64,000 bases of DNA from Stomoxys calcitrans (taxonomy: Eukaryota; Arthropoda; Insecta; Diptera; Muscidae), in NCBI RefSeq assembly GCF_963082655.1, contig NC_081553.1, positions 46,085,989 to 46,149,988 of the forward strand, read 5' to 3'. A program made the translations under genes and the position numbers. A model generated the notes under the pieces. That model did no database searches, was not told the DNA's origin, and saw only the letters and a program-made list of their open reading frames with translations. Each line of letters starts with the position of its first letter. Within the stretch, counting starts at the first letter, position 1. Positions 33,514 to 43,886 of the stretch are shown one piece after another.

Positions 33514-35124
33514 CAAGTAAAAAGGCGTTAAGTTCGGCCGGGCCGAACTTTGGATACCCACCACCTCGGGTATATATGTAAACCACCTTTCATCAAAATT
33601 CGGTGAAAATTTCATACCTTATACTCATATACCTCATACCGATCTGAACTATATACGACACGGATGTCGAAAAGCCGAACATAAGTCACTGTGTCAAATT
33701 TCAGTGAAATCGGATTATAAATGCGCCTTTTATGGGGCCAAGACTTTAAATCGAGATATAGGTCTACATGGCAGCTATATCCAAATCTGGACCGATTTGG
33801 GCCTAGTTGCATAAACATGTCGAAGAGCCTAACACTAAGCACTGTCCCAAATTTCTGCGAAATCGGACAATAAATGCCTCTTTTATGGGCCCTAAACCTT
33901 AAATCCAGAGATCGGTCTATATGGCAGCTATATTCAAATCTGGACCGATCTGGGCAAAATTGAAGAAGGACGTCGAAAAGCCTAACCAAACTCACTGTCT
34001 CAAATTTCAGCGACATCGGACAATAAATGCGTCTTTTATGGCCCCGAAACCTAAAACCTAGATATCGGTCTATATGGCAGCTATATCAAAATCTGAACCG
34101 ATCTGCGCGATATTGCAGAAGTATGTCAAGGGGCTAAACATAACTTACTGTTCCAAATTTCGGCGACATCGGGCAATAAATGAGCATTTTAGGGTCCCAA
34201 AACCATAAATCAAGAAATCGGTCTATATGGCAGCTATATCCAAATTTGAACCGATCTGAACCAAATTGAAGAAATATGTCAAAGGGCCTAACACAACTCA
34301 CTGTCCCAAATTTCAGCAAAATCGGATAATGAATGTGGCTATTATGGGCCTTACACAATAAATCGGAGGATCGATCTATATGGCAGCTATATCCAAATCT
34401 GAACCGATCTGAGCCAAATTAACGAAGGATGTCGATGGGCCCTACACAATTCACTGTCTAGAATTTCATCAAAATCGGATAATAAATGTGGCTTTTGTGG
34501 GTCTAAGACCCTAAACCGGAGGATCGGTCTATATGGCAGCTATATCCAAATCTGAACCGATCTGGACCAAATTGGCGAAGGATGTCGAAGGGCATAACAC
34601 AACTCACTGTCCAAAATTTCAACAAAATCGGATAAAATATGTGACTTTTATGGGCCTAAGACCCTAAATTGGAGGTTTGGTCTATATGGCAGCTATATCC
34701 AAATCTGAACCGATCGGAGCCAAATTGACAAAGGATGTGGAAGGGCCTAACACAACTCACTGTCCCAAATTTCAACAAAATCGGATAATAAATGTGGCTT
34801 TTATGGGCTCAAGACCCTAAATCGGCGGATCGGTCTATATGGGGGCTATATCAAGATATAGTCCGATATAGCCCATCTTCGAACTTAACCTGCTTTTGGA
34901 CAAAAAAAGAATCTGTGCGAAATTTCAGCTCAATATCTCTATTTTTAAAGACTGTAGCGTGATTTCAACAGACAGATGGACAGACGGACGGACATGGCTA
35001 GATCGTCTTAGATTTTCACGCTGATCAAGAATATATATACTTTTAGGGTCGGGAATGGATATTTCGATGTGTTGCAAACGGAATGACAAAATGAATATAC
35101 CCCCATCCTTCGGTGGTGGGTATA
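33514..35124 (-). mobile_element. Complete family A element nested in a SINE A-run
   Basis: It runs from CAAGTAAAAAGGCG through a perfect hairpin, the subterminal repeat, about eight A monomers, the GACAGACGGACGGAC tract and the core to GGTGGTGGGTAT. Both flanks are A-runs belonging to one SINE, which fixes the outer limits of this element class to within a few bases. Confidence 0.92.
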
Positions 35125-35193
35125 AAAAAAATTTTTCAGCGGTGGTTTTCCACTCCTAATGTTGGCAATATTTGTGAGGTACCATGCCATGTA
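35125..35193 (+). mobile_element. SINE, right part
   Basis: An A-run, then ATTTTTCAGCGGTGGTTTTC, CTCCTAATGTTGGCAATA and CCATGCCATGTA continue the SINE begun at 33428. The distal SINE third is missing and family E monomers follow. Confidence 0.88.
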
Positions 35194-35804
35194 TGGCCTA
35201 TATGGCAGCTATATCTAAATATAGTCCGATCTGAACCATATTTAGGTCAGTTGTCGGGAGGCTTAAAATAACCCCCTGTTTCAAATTTCGAAATCGGATG
35301 AAAAATAGAGCATTTATGGGCTTCAGACCCTTTATCGGGAGATAGGCCTATATGGCAGCTATATCTAAATATGAACCGATCTAATCCATATTAAGATCAG
35401 ATGTCGGGAGGCTTAAAATAACCTATTGTTTTAAGTTTCAGCGAAATCGGGCAGTAAATAAAGCTTTTATGGGCTTTAGACCCTTTATCTGGATATCGGT
35501 CTGTATGGCAGCTATACCTAAATATAGTCCGATTTGATCCATATTTATGTCAGTTGTCGGGAGGCCTAAAACTAGCTGATTAAAATTTCATCTGATGAAA
35601 AGTAAAGCCTTTATGGGCATTAGACCCTTTATCGGCAGATCGGTCTATATAGCAGCTGTATCCAAATATGGTCCGATTTGGCCCGTTCAAGAACTTAACC
35701 AGCGTGCACCAAAAAAACGTATCTGTGCCAAATTTCAGCTCAATATCTCAATTTGTAAAGGCTGTAGAGTGATTACAACAGGCGGACGGACATATCCACT
35801 CGGA
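35194..35804 (-). mobile_element. Family E fragment, four monomers
   Basis: CAGACCCTTTATCGGGAG or close variants recur at about 150-bp spacing, then CTTAACCAGCGTGCACC and GGCGGACGGACATATCC. The head is displaced by the SINE at 35805. Confidence 0.85.
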
Positions 35805-36119
35805 GGCCACCGTAGCGCAGAGGTTAGCATGTCCCCCTATGACTCTGAACGCCTGGGTTCGAATCCTGGCGAGACTATCAGAAAACAATTTCATCAATGG
35901 TTTTCCCCTCCTAATGCTGGCAACATTTGTGAGGTACTATGCCATGTAAAACTTCTCTCCACAGAGGTGTCGCATTGCGGCACGCCGTTCGGACTCGGCT
36001 ATAAAAAGGAGGCGCCTTATCATTGAGCTTAAACTTGAATCGGACTGCACTCATTGATATGTGAAAAGTTTGCCCCTGTTTCTTAGTGGAATGTTCATGG
36101 ACAAAATTTGCATTTGCAT
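35805..36119 (+). mobile_element. Full-length tRNA-derived SINE
   Basis: About 315 bp. The tRNA-like head holds pol III boxes. The body reads GGTTTTCCCCTCCTAATGC, CTTCTCTCCACAGAGGTG and CTATAAAAAGGAGG. The tail reads GAATGTTCATGGACAAAATT. Its insertion separates an E array from a short A piece. No convincing target duplication is seen here. Confidence 0.9.
35813..35866 (+). promoter_or_regulatory. Pol III A and B boxes of the SINE
   Basis: TAGCGCAGAGG (35813-35823) fits an A box and GGTTCGAATCC (35856-35866) is a perfect B box consensus. This supports tRNA ancestry of the SINE head. Confidence 0.8.
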
Positions 36120-36619
36120 TCTACGGTGGTGGGTGGGTATAAATAGAGATATTGAGCGGAAATTTAGCATAGATTGTTTTTTAGTCCTTAGGGAGGTTAT
36201 GTTTGAAGATGGGCTATATCGGACTATATCTTGATATAGCCCCCATATAGACCGATCTGCCGATTTTAGGTCTTAGGCCCTTTAAAGGCGGATTTATTAT
36301 TCGATTGAAATCTGAGGCAGTGAGTTGTGTTAGGCCCTTCAATATCCTTCTTGAGTTTGGCGCAGATCGGTCCAGATTTGAATACAGCTGCCATATAGAT
36401 CGAACTCTCGATTTAAGGTCTTGGGCCTTGTTAAAGGCCCATTTTTTGTCCGATTTCACTGAAAGTTGACACAGTGGCTAATGTATGGCTTTTCGTCTTC
36501 CAGGGGGTGCATAAATAATACATTTTTCACCCGATTAAGATGATAGGTGATTACATATATACCCGAGATGGTGGGTAGCCAAAGTTCGTCCCTTTCGAAC
36601 TTAATGCATTTTTATTAGT
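36120..36619 (+). mobile_element. Short family A element without normal head
   Basis: After GGTGGTGGGTGGGTATAA the post-tract segment (TAGAGATATTGAGC) and two monomers lead to GAGATGGTGGGTAGCC, a decayed hairpin and TTTTTATTAG. Confidence 0.75.
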
Positions 36620-37756
36620 TTTCACTATACCAATCTCTGTTCTCATGATATAAGGCCCCTCACGCAACCGCTTCATAGTCATTTCCTGCATACCAATATC
36701 CAAGTTTATCCACATATGGTGTTTGCCTTATTATTCCTTGAATTTCGATGAATACGACAAAATGTGCAACAAGAAATATTAAATCTTTTCAGCATAGCGG
36801 AAGCCAATGCTCCGAGTGCATGTGTGTTTTTGATGATCAAGAAAACGGAAAAGATACAAAAAAAAAGCGAAAACCACATATCTTCGAAAGCAACACCCCA
36901 TTGCAACGTTTGAATGTTACACATTAGCTGTATTATGGTCACACAACTGTGGTTGGTGCACGAATCACGAATATAATCGCAGCATCAGCAGCAACAACAA
37001 CAACAACAACTACAATAAATTCTTTAAATGCTTCATATTGTTTTGGGTGTAACCCAAAAGGAAGAGGACATGCTGAGCTGTAAGAGCAAAAATCCAAAAC
37101 GTTTTGGCATCGTCGGTTATAAAGAAAATAGTAAAATTGGAACTATGTCTTCAACAAAGTGCACACAGACAGTCACCACCGGAAGACGACATACAGGATG
37201 TGAAATTATTTGGTGGTAAAATAAGAAAGCATTTTAAGAATTCTTAGGGGAAGCAGTTGGGGAAAAGGACTTGGATATTGTAGAAATGATATATTTGAGG
37301 AAAAGTAAGTTTTAATTCTTATATGGTAAAAGTTCTTTTAAGCAATAATAAGATAAGCCTTTTGGAAAATAGTTCTCCTAAAATGCCCTTAACTCGTGAA
37401 AGGCTACCCTATCTCCTATAATATGCCGTCTGATTTTTTCTTATATACCGCATCAGCATATGTGTATGAAGAAGTAGTCACACATTTTGCATTAAAAGTG
37501 CCCAAAGTTATCCATTATTATTTTTAATATCTTACCATAATGTCAAACTTCCTTTGTCAGAGTGGGAACAAAATGCTTAGCGAAAATAATAAAAGACATC
37601 TGCTGAATGTTATATAAGATAAAGGAAGTACCCTTTTGTTTCTTCATTTCCTCTGCAGACAGAACTCATGCGGTTATTGAAAGTTATTGAAAAAGGGTTC
37701 CATGCTAGAACTAGAATTTATATAAATGTTGGCATCAGCAAAAATCTATAAAAAAA
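36620..37756. other. Unassigned sequence
   Basis: Has a short (CAA)n run at about 36990-37010. A 63-codon ORF at 37028-37219 has no recognised motif. Confidence 0.4.
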
Positions 37757-38885
37757 GAAGGCAAAAGGCATTAAGTTGAAGCGGCCAGACTTTAGATACC
37801 TTGGATTAATCATATTTCATCAAAATCCAATCAAAAATAACCAAACACGATAGAACAAATTGGGTCCAAGTAACTGGGGGGCCGCCCCAACCCTAAAACC
37901 TCCTAAAATAGGTTTTTTCGACGATCATGACAATATGGGACTCAAATGAAAGGTGTTCGAGAGTAGATTGCGAATATCGTCAGGAAGGAGAAAAAGGTTT
38001 TATAATTTGTTGATTTCGAAAGGGGGCGGACTCTCCCCCCTAACCAAAAACACCACCTAAAATCGAAAGTGAACCGATCGGAGCAATATGGGTATCAAAT
38101 GAAAGGTATTGGAAAATAAATTACGAATATGGTATAAACATTTAGGTCTAAGTACCCATCGGGCCGCCTCAAACCCGAAATTCCCCCAAACAGACATATT
38201 GGACGTTCACATCAATATGGGCTTCAAGTGAAAGGTATTCGAAAGTAGATTACGAATCTGGCATACAAAATCAGTTCGAAGTATAAGGGGTCACACTATC
38301 TCCCAAAAATGACTTAAAGGGCATATGACCCATCACGACAATATGGGACTAGGTTTTTTTGTTTGTTCCGTAGAATCAAACACGACTAAGTTTGTCTGGA
38401 AAGAAACATAGGCTATTGAATTTTTAGATATCGGATGGTGACGGTCCCTCACCTTTACCCCAAAAACGCCACCTAAAACCAAAAGTGGACCGAGAGGCAC
38501 AATATGAGTATCAAATTAAAGGTATTGGAGGCTAGAAAAAGAATATCGTATACAAATTTGGTTCAAGAACCCAGCGGGCTGCCCTAATCCCAAAAATTCC
38601 TCTAAACAGATATATTCGGCATTCCTATCAATATGGGACTCAAATGAAAAGTATTCGGCATTAGATTACAAATACAAAAAATTTGGTTAAAGTAATGAAT
38701 GGGAGGTTGTCCTACCCCCAAATACCCCCATATGGGCATATCAGCCGACCATGGCTATATGAGACTCAAATGAAAATTATTTGGAAGTAAATTACAATAT
38801 GACATTAAAATTTGCTTTCAAGTCCAGGCGGCGCCAAATGGGTTAATTGACCCATTATGTCGATATAGGACTCAAATGAAAGGTA
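37757..38885 (-). mobile_element. Family D element
   Basis: The left end GGCATTAAGTTGAAGCGGCC is a decayed version of the DINE hairpin end. Irregular D monomers follow (CAATATGGGACTCAAATG, CCCCCAAATACCCC), with an internal TTTGTTTGTTCCGTAG near 38350. It is cut at 38886 by a mariner remnant inserted at TA. Confidence 0.7.
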
Positions 38886-39135
38886 TTGGGTTGCCTTTAA
38901 AGTAATTGCGGATTTTTTAAAAGAAAGTAAATGCATTTTTAATACAACTTAGAATGAACTTTAATCAAATATATAATTGCCATTTTGTTTGATAACCTTT
39001 TGCCATCTTCCTGGCAAATTTAGTATTCCACGCTCATAGAACTTCTGGCCTTTATCTGCAAAAAACTGAACCAAGTGCGATTTTATAGCCTCATCATTGC
39101 CGAAAGTTTTACCATCCTGTAAAGAGAAATTTTCA
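38886..39135 (-). pseudogene. Mariner-like transposase C-terminus with its terminal inverted repeat
   Basis: The minus strand reads QDGKTFGNDEAIKSHL, then FFADKGQKFYERGILNLPGR and WQKVIKQNGNYIFD, with the stop TAA at 38961-38963. This is the end of a mariner-type transposase (the FYxxGIxxLxxRWxKVI block). The stop is followed by about 75 bp ending in the same inverted repeat as the MITEs (GATTTTTTAAAAG, AGTAATTGCGG). The catalytic core and 5' half are missing. This remnant identifies the MITEs' parent: their 3' portion retains the final transposase codons and stop. Confidence 0.93.
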
Positions 39136-39234
39136 ATAAAATATTTTCGGTAGAGACAACATTTGGCTCAGGCACGGGACTTCTACATTATTTTTCTTAA
39201 AACACAAAAATCAATGAAATGTTTTCTAAAGGAG

Positions 39235-39915
39235 TTTTTTGACCACCGAAGATTGGGAGTACACTCATTTTGTCTTTAGTTTGCAACAAATCAAAATATC
39301 CATTTCCGAAAAAAAAATTAAAAAAAAAAAATAAAAATCCAACCCGATCTAGCCATGTCCGTCCATCTGCCCGTCCGTTTGTCCACCTGTCTGTTAAAAT
39401 CACGATACAGTCTTTAAATTGAGTTGAATCTTTTCACAGATTCTTTCTTGTTCATAAGCAGGCTAAGTTCGAAGATGGGTTATATCGGACTATATTTTGA
39501 TATAGCTCCCATATAGACCGATCCGCCGATTTAGGGTCTTAGGCCCATAAAAGCCTCAACTATAATCCGATTTTGTTAAAATTTTGGAACCGTAGGTTGT
39601 GTTAGGCCCTTCGATATCCTTTTTCAATTTGGCACAGACCGGTCTAGATTTGGATATAGCTGCCATATAGCCCAATTTCTGGATTTAGGATCTTAGGCCC
39701 ATAAAAGCCACATTTACTATCCGATTTTGCTGAAATTTGAAACAGTGAGTTGTGTTAGGCTCTTCAACATTCTTCTTCAAATTGGCCCAGATCGGTTCAG
39801 ATTTGGATATAGCTGCCATATAGACCGATCTCTCGATTTAGGGTCTTAGGCCAATAAAAGCCACATTTATTATCCGATTTCCATGAAATTTGGGACAGTG
39901 AGTTGTGTGAGGCCT
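39235..39915 (+). mobile_element. Family A, head-bearing left part of a composite
   Basis: A degraded head (GACCACCGAAGATTGGG), an A-run within the core, GTCCGTCCATCTGCCCGTCC, the post-tract segment and three A monomers. The array stops at GTTGTGTGAGGCC, where a reverse B array begins. Confidence 0.82.
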
Positions 39916-40870
39916 CAAGGGGCTCAAGGAGCAAAATCAGGAGATAGGTTTATATTGGAGCTGTATCAAGCTATTGATCAATTCAGATCATATTAGACAC
40001 GTATGTTGAAGGTCATGAGAGAAGCCGTTGTTCAAAATTGCAGCCAAATCGGTTGAGAATTGCGCCCTCTAGAGGCTGAAGAAGTCAAGATCCCAGATCG
40101 GTTTATATGGCAGCTATATCAGGTTCTATACCGATTTACGTCATACTTAGTACAGTTATTGGAAGTCATAACGAAACACCTTATGCAAAATTTCAGCCAA
40201 ATCGGATGCGAATTGCCGGCTCTATTGGCTCAAGAAGTCAAGATCCAAGATCGGTTTATATGACAGCTATACCAGATGATAGACCGATTTGAACCATACT
40301 TGGCACAGTTGTTGGAAGTGGTACCAAAACACTACGAGCAAATTTTCAATAAAGTCGGATAAGAATTGCGTCCTCTAGAGGCTCAAGAAGTCAAGACCCA
40401 AGATCGTTCTATATGGCAGCTATGTCAAAACAAAGACCGATTTAGACCATACTTAGCGTAGTTGTTGGAAGTGCTACCAAAACTTTACGTGCAAAATTTC
40501 AGTCAAATGCGATAAGAATTGCGTCCTCTAGAGGCTCAAGAAGTCAACACCCAAGATCGGTCTATATGGCACCTATATCAAAACATGAACCGATATGGCC
40601 TATTTACAATACCAACTGACCTACACTGATAAGAAATATTTGTGGAAAATTTCAAGTGGCTAGCTTTACTCCTTCCAAAGTTAGCGTGCTTTTGACAGAC
40701 AGACAGACGGACGGACCGACAGACGTACGGACATGGTTAGATCGACTTAAAATGTCGCGTCGATCAAGAATATATATACTTTATGGATATGTCTTAGACG
40801 CATATTTCGAGGTGTTACGAACAGAATGACGAAATTAGTATACCCCCATCCTATGGTGGAGGGTATAAAA
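39916..40870 (-). mobile_element. Family B array with complete head
   Basis: Five to six B monomers (CTCTAGAGGCTCAAGAAGTC), then GACAGACAGACAGACGGACG, the core ATATATATACTTTATGG and the head CATCCTATGGTGGAGGGTAT. The hairpin end is absent and the array starts abruptly against family A. Confidence 0.88.
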
Positions 40871-41261
40871 ATGATGTCGACCAGCCTAACGCAACTCACT
40901 GTCTTAAATTTCAGCAAAATCGGATGATAAATGTGGCTTTTATGGGCCTAAGACTCCAAATCGGCGGACCGGTCTATATGGGGGCTATATCAAGATATAG
41001 TCCGATATAGCCCATTTTCGAACTTAACCTGATTATGGACAAAAAAAAAAAGAATCTGTGCCAAATTTCAGCTCAATATCTCTATTTTTAAAAACTGTAG
41101 CGTGATTTCAACAGCCGGACGGACGGACATGGCTAGATCGTCTTAGATTTTTTCGGTGATCAAGAATATATATACTTTATAGGGTCGGAAATGGATATTT
41201 CGATGTGTTGCAAACGGAATGACAAAATTAATGTACCCCAATCCTTCGGTGGTGGGTATAG
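40871..41261 (-). mobile_element. Family A tail/head, right part of the composite
   Basis: One A monomer, TTAACCTGATTATGGAC, CCGGACGGACGGACATGG, the core and the head GGTGGTGGGTATA. With 39235-39915 it leaves A heads facing outward on both sides of a B array. Confidence 0.85.
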
Positions 41262-41334
41262 AAATTGCTTTCACATATCCTCTATATGTGCCACAATACT
41301 ACCATAATCACTAATAAAAAAAAATTCCATGTAC

Positions 41335-41510
41335 TTAAGTGATGTTTTGTGGCTCCAAGAGACAAGTTGGTGTCGTGCTCGGATTAATAGTGCGGATGTT
41401 GTGGGCTCGATTCTAGAGGCCTTATCTGCTAATGTGCTGTAAATTCACAAAGGACTAAAATATTCTATGTGAGTCTTTATAGACTACCACTCTAACCTAA
41501 CCTAAGTCCA
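41335..41510 (+). mobile_element. Candidate second tRNA-derived SINE
   Basis: Positions about 41350-41412 have an A-box-like GACAAGTTGGTGTCGTGC and a B-box-like GGGCTCGATTC spaced as in a tRNA. An AT-rich body then ends in CTAACCTAACCTAAG. There is only one copy in the window, so the call rests on the tRNA-like layout. Confidence 0.4.
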
Positions 41511-41602
41511 TGATATATTTGTATATATTCTCCATCACTATATTATACCGGGTACCACAGGTTAAATTTTTAATAACATTCATCGTTTATTATTAAGCTA
41601 CT

Positions 41603-41736
41603 AATATGTAAGATTTTTGCTTCATATATAAAAGCCGATTTTGTTGCTAAATCTTCTCATTGAACTGTTTTATTAAACATTTGCAACGGTAATAATTGAA
41701 CAAAACTCGGCATTACGTCAGTAATTTTATTTTTTT
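41603..41736. repeat. 134-bp direct repeat, left copy
   Basis: AATATGTAAGATTTTTGC to CATTACGTCAGTAATTTTAT. A diverged copy lies at 42929-43062, immediately across a family B element. Confidence 0.9.
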
Positions 41737-42911
41737 ATACCCTCCACCATAGGATGGGAGTATACTTATTTCGTCACTCTGTTTGTAACACCTCGAAATA
41801 TGCGTCTGAGACCCCATGAGGTATATATATTCTTGATCGTCATGTCATTTGATCGTCATGTCGATCTAGCCATGTCCGTCCACCCGTCTGTCTGTCGAAG
41901 GAACGCAAACTTTCGAAAGAGTAAAGCTAGGCGCTTGAAATTTTGCACAAATTCTTTTTATTATTGTAGGTCGGTTGGGATTGTAAATGGACCATATCGG
42001 TCAATGTTTTGATATAGCTGCCATATAAACTGATCTTGGGCTTTGATTTTTTGAGCCTCTAGAGGGGGCAATTCTCTTCCGATTTGGCTGAAATGTTGCA
42101 TAAAATGTTTTGTTATAGTTTTCAACAACTGTGCGGAGTATGGTTGAAATCGGTCTATAACTTGACATAGCTGTCATATAATCCGATCTGGGGTCTTGAC
42201 TTCTTGAGCCTCTAGAGGGCGCAATTCTTATCCGATTTGGCTGATATTTTGCATGAAATGTTTTGTTATGACTTTCAATAACTGTACTTTTTATGGCGCA
42301 AATCGGTACATAGCCTGATATAGCTGCCATATAAACCGATCTGGGATCTTGACTTTTTGAGCTTCTAGAGGGCGCAATTCTCATCCGATTTGGCTGAAAT
42401 TTTGCGTGAGATGTTTTGTTATAGCTTTCAGTAACTGTGCTTGGTAAAGCGTAAATCGGTACATAACCTGATATAGCTGCCATATTAACCGATCTGGGAT
42501 CTTGACTTCTTGAGCCTCTAGAGGGCGTAATTCTCATCCGATTAGGCAGAAATTTTGTACAACGTCTTCTCTCATGACCTTCAACATTCGTGTCTAATAT
42601 GGTCTTTATCGATCTATAGCTTGATACAGCTCCCATATAAACCGATCTCCCGATTTTGCTTTTTAAGACCATACAAGGCGCAAATCTTATCCGAAGGGAC
42701 TGAAATACGCAATGACATCTACAAGGTTTAGCATTCAATTCATTTACGGCCCGAATCGGACCATAACCTAATATAGCACCAATAGCATAACAATTCTTAT
42801 CCATTATCTGTTTGCCTAAAAAGAGATACCGCGCAAAGAACTCGACAAATGCGATCCATGGTGGAGAGTATATAAGATTCGGCCCGGCCGAACTTAGCAT
42901 GCCCTTACTCG
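41737..42911 (+). mobile_element. Complete family B element (1.18 kb)
   Basis: The head ATACCCTCCACCATAGG, core with a duplicated GATCGTCATGTC, GTCCACCCGTCTGTCTGTC, about five B monomers, GATCCATGGTGGAGAG, perfect hairpin arms (TTCGGCC/GGCCGAA) and TTACTCG. On the minus strand a 329-codon ORF (42001-42990) consists of 51-residue repeats containing RSVYMAAIS. It arises from the 153-bp period and is not a supported gene. Confidence 0.9.
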
Positions 42912-42928
42912 TTTTTAATAAAATCGCA

Positions 42929-43062
42929 AATATGTAAAATTTTTGCTTAATATACAAAATCGGATTATGTTGCCAAATCTTCTCTATCAACTGTTATATT
43001 AAAAATTTCCAACAGCATTAATGGAAAAAACTCGGCAATACGTCAGTAATTTAATTTTTTTT
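42929..43062. repeat. 134-bp direct repeat, right copy
   Basis: AAATATGTAAAATTTTTGC to CAATACGTCAGTAATTTAAT aligns over its whole length with 41603-41736 with scattered mismatches. Confidence 0.9.
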
Positions 43063-43641
43063 TGTTTTTTTGTATTTTTCAAGGATAACCTCAGATGGTA
43101 CATGTCATTGTAACAAATTTAATCTGATTTTTTTTTCGTATTCTTTTATTCGTCTATTGCGATTTGTTATGCAAGTAATGGTGCTGGTGATTGTAGTGTT
43201 GTGGTGGTGCGGATGTGCGTGTCAACTTACCGTCCTACTTAACCTATTTTTATTTGCATTTAAAAATTGCTTTCTCGTCGCCTTTTTTTTCACTTTTTCC
43301 ATTTGATTGCATATCATTAAGTACGTGAAATTGAATTTGCTTTTAACCTTATTTTCTGTTTCCGCTCTCTTTTCCTTTTTTTTTTCCATAGCAACCAAGC
43401 TTTTTAATGCAATTCGTTGTTGCTTTTTTTTTCATTTTGTGTTTTTCTCGGTCGATGTAGTCGTTGTCTATGTTGTTGTTTTCATTTTGTTATCTTGTCT
43501 GTTTGTGATTGACTAGTAATGATAGTGGTGGAAGAAGAAAACCGGTTTGAAAGGGTTATTAGAAGACAATAAAACAAGCAAATGTTTTCAAATTCCGGTT
43601 TCTTTAAAATGATCATTTTATCATATTTCTTTAAAATTTAC
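43063..43641. other. T-rich unassigned sequence
   Basis: Polypyrimidine-rich on the + strand with several runs of T. Hydrophobic ORFs here follow from the T content and are not supported as genes. Confidence 0.45.
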
Positions 43642-43865
43642 TTAAGCAACGTTCAGATTAGTCAAATATTTGACCCAACTTGTTTTATCATTTTTGCCCG
43701 AAATACATCAAAGCCGAACATTCTTGATTTTCTATTCAAAAACAAATCAAATATCGTTAACTTTAAAGTGGAAACAAAATCAAGAATGTTTGACTTTGTC
43801 ATATTTTTGCCAAAAATGATAACACAAGTTGGGTCAAATATTTGACTAATCTGAACGGTCCTTAA
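43642..43865. mobile_element. Palindromic MITE flanked by TTAA
   Basis: The left arm from CGTTCAGATTAGTCAAATAT and the right arm ending ATATTTGACTAATCTGAACG are inverted copies of about 100 bp with modest divergence, meeting near 43755. TTAA lies directly outside both ends (43642-43645 and 43862-43865). TTAA flanks are the piggyBac-type signature; no transposase is present. Confidence 0.85.
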
Positions 43866-43886
43866 CAATATTTTATGGATAATATA

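Noticed and set aside
39127..39133. 3' splice site in the mariner remnant (CTTTACAG before GATGG)
   Set aside because: Mariner transposases normally lack introns; the preceding sequence simply looks deleted or decayed.
42001..42990. A 329-codon protein gene
   Set aside because: It is the antisense of the 153-bp B array, reads through the element end, and has no domain.
41603..43062. LTR retrotransposon (134-bp repeats as LTRs)
   Set aside because: The interior is a complete DINE-like B element without gag, pol, primer-binding site or polypurine tract.
43070..43516. Hydrophobic ORFs resembling membrane proteins
   Set aside because: Composition is dictated by T-rich DNA (TTT and CTT codons); no conserved features.
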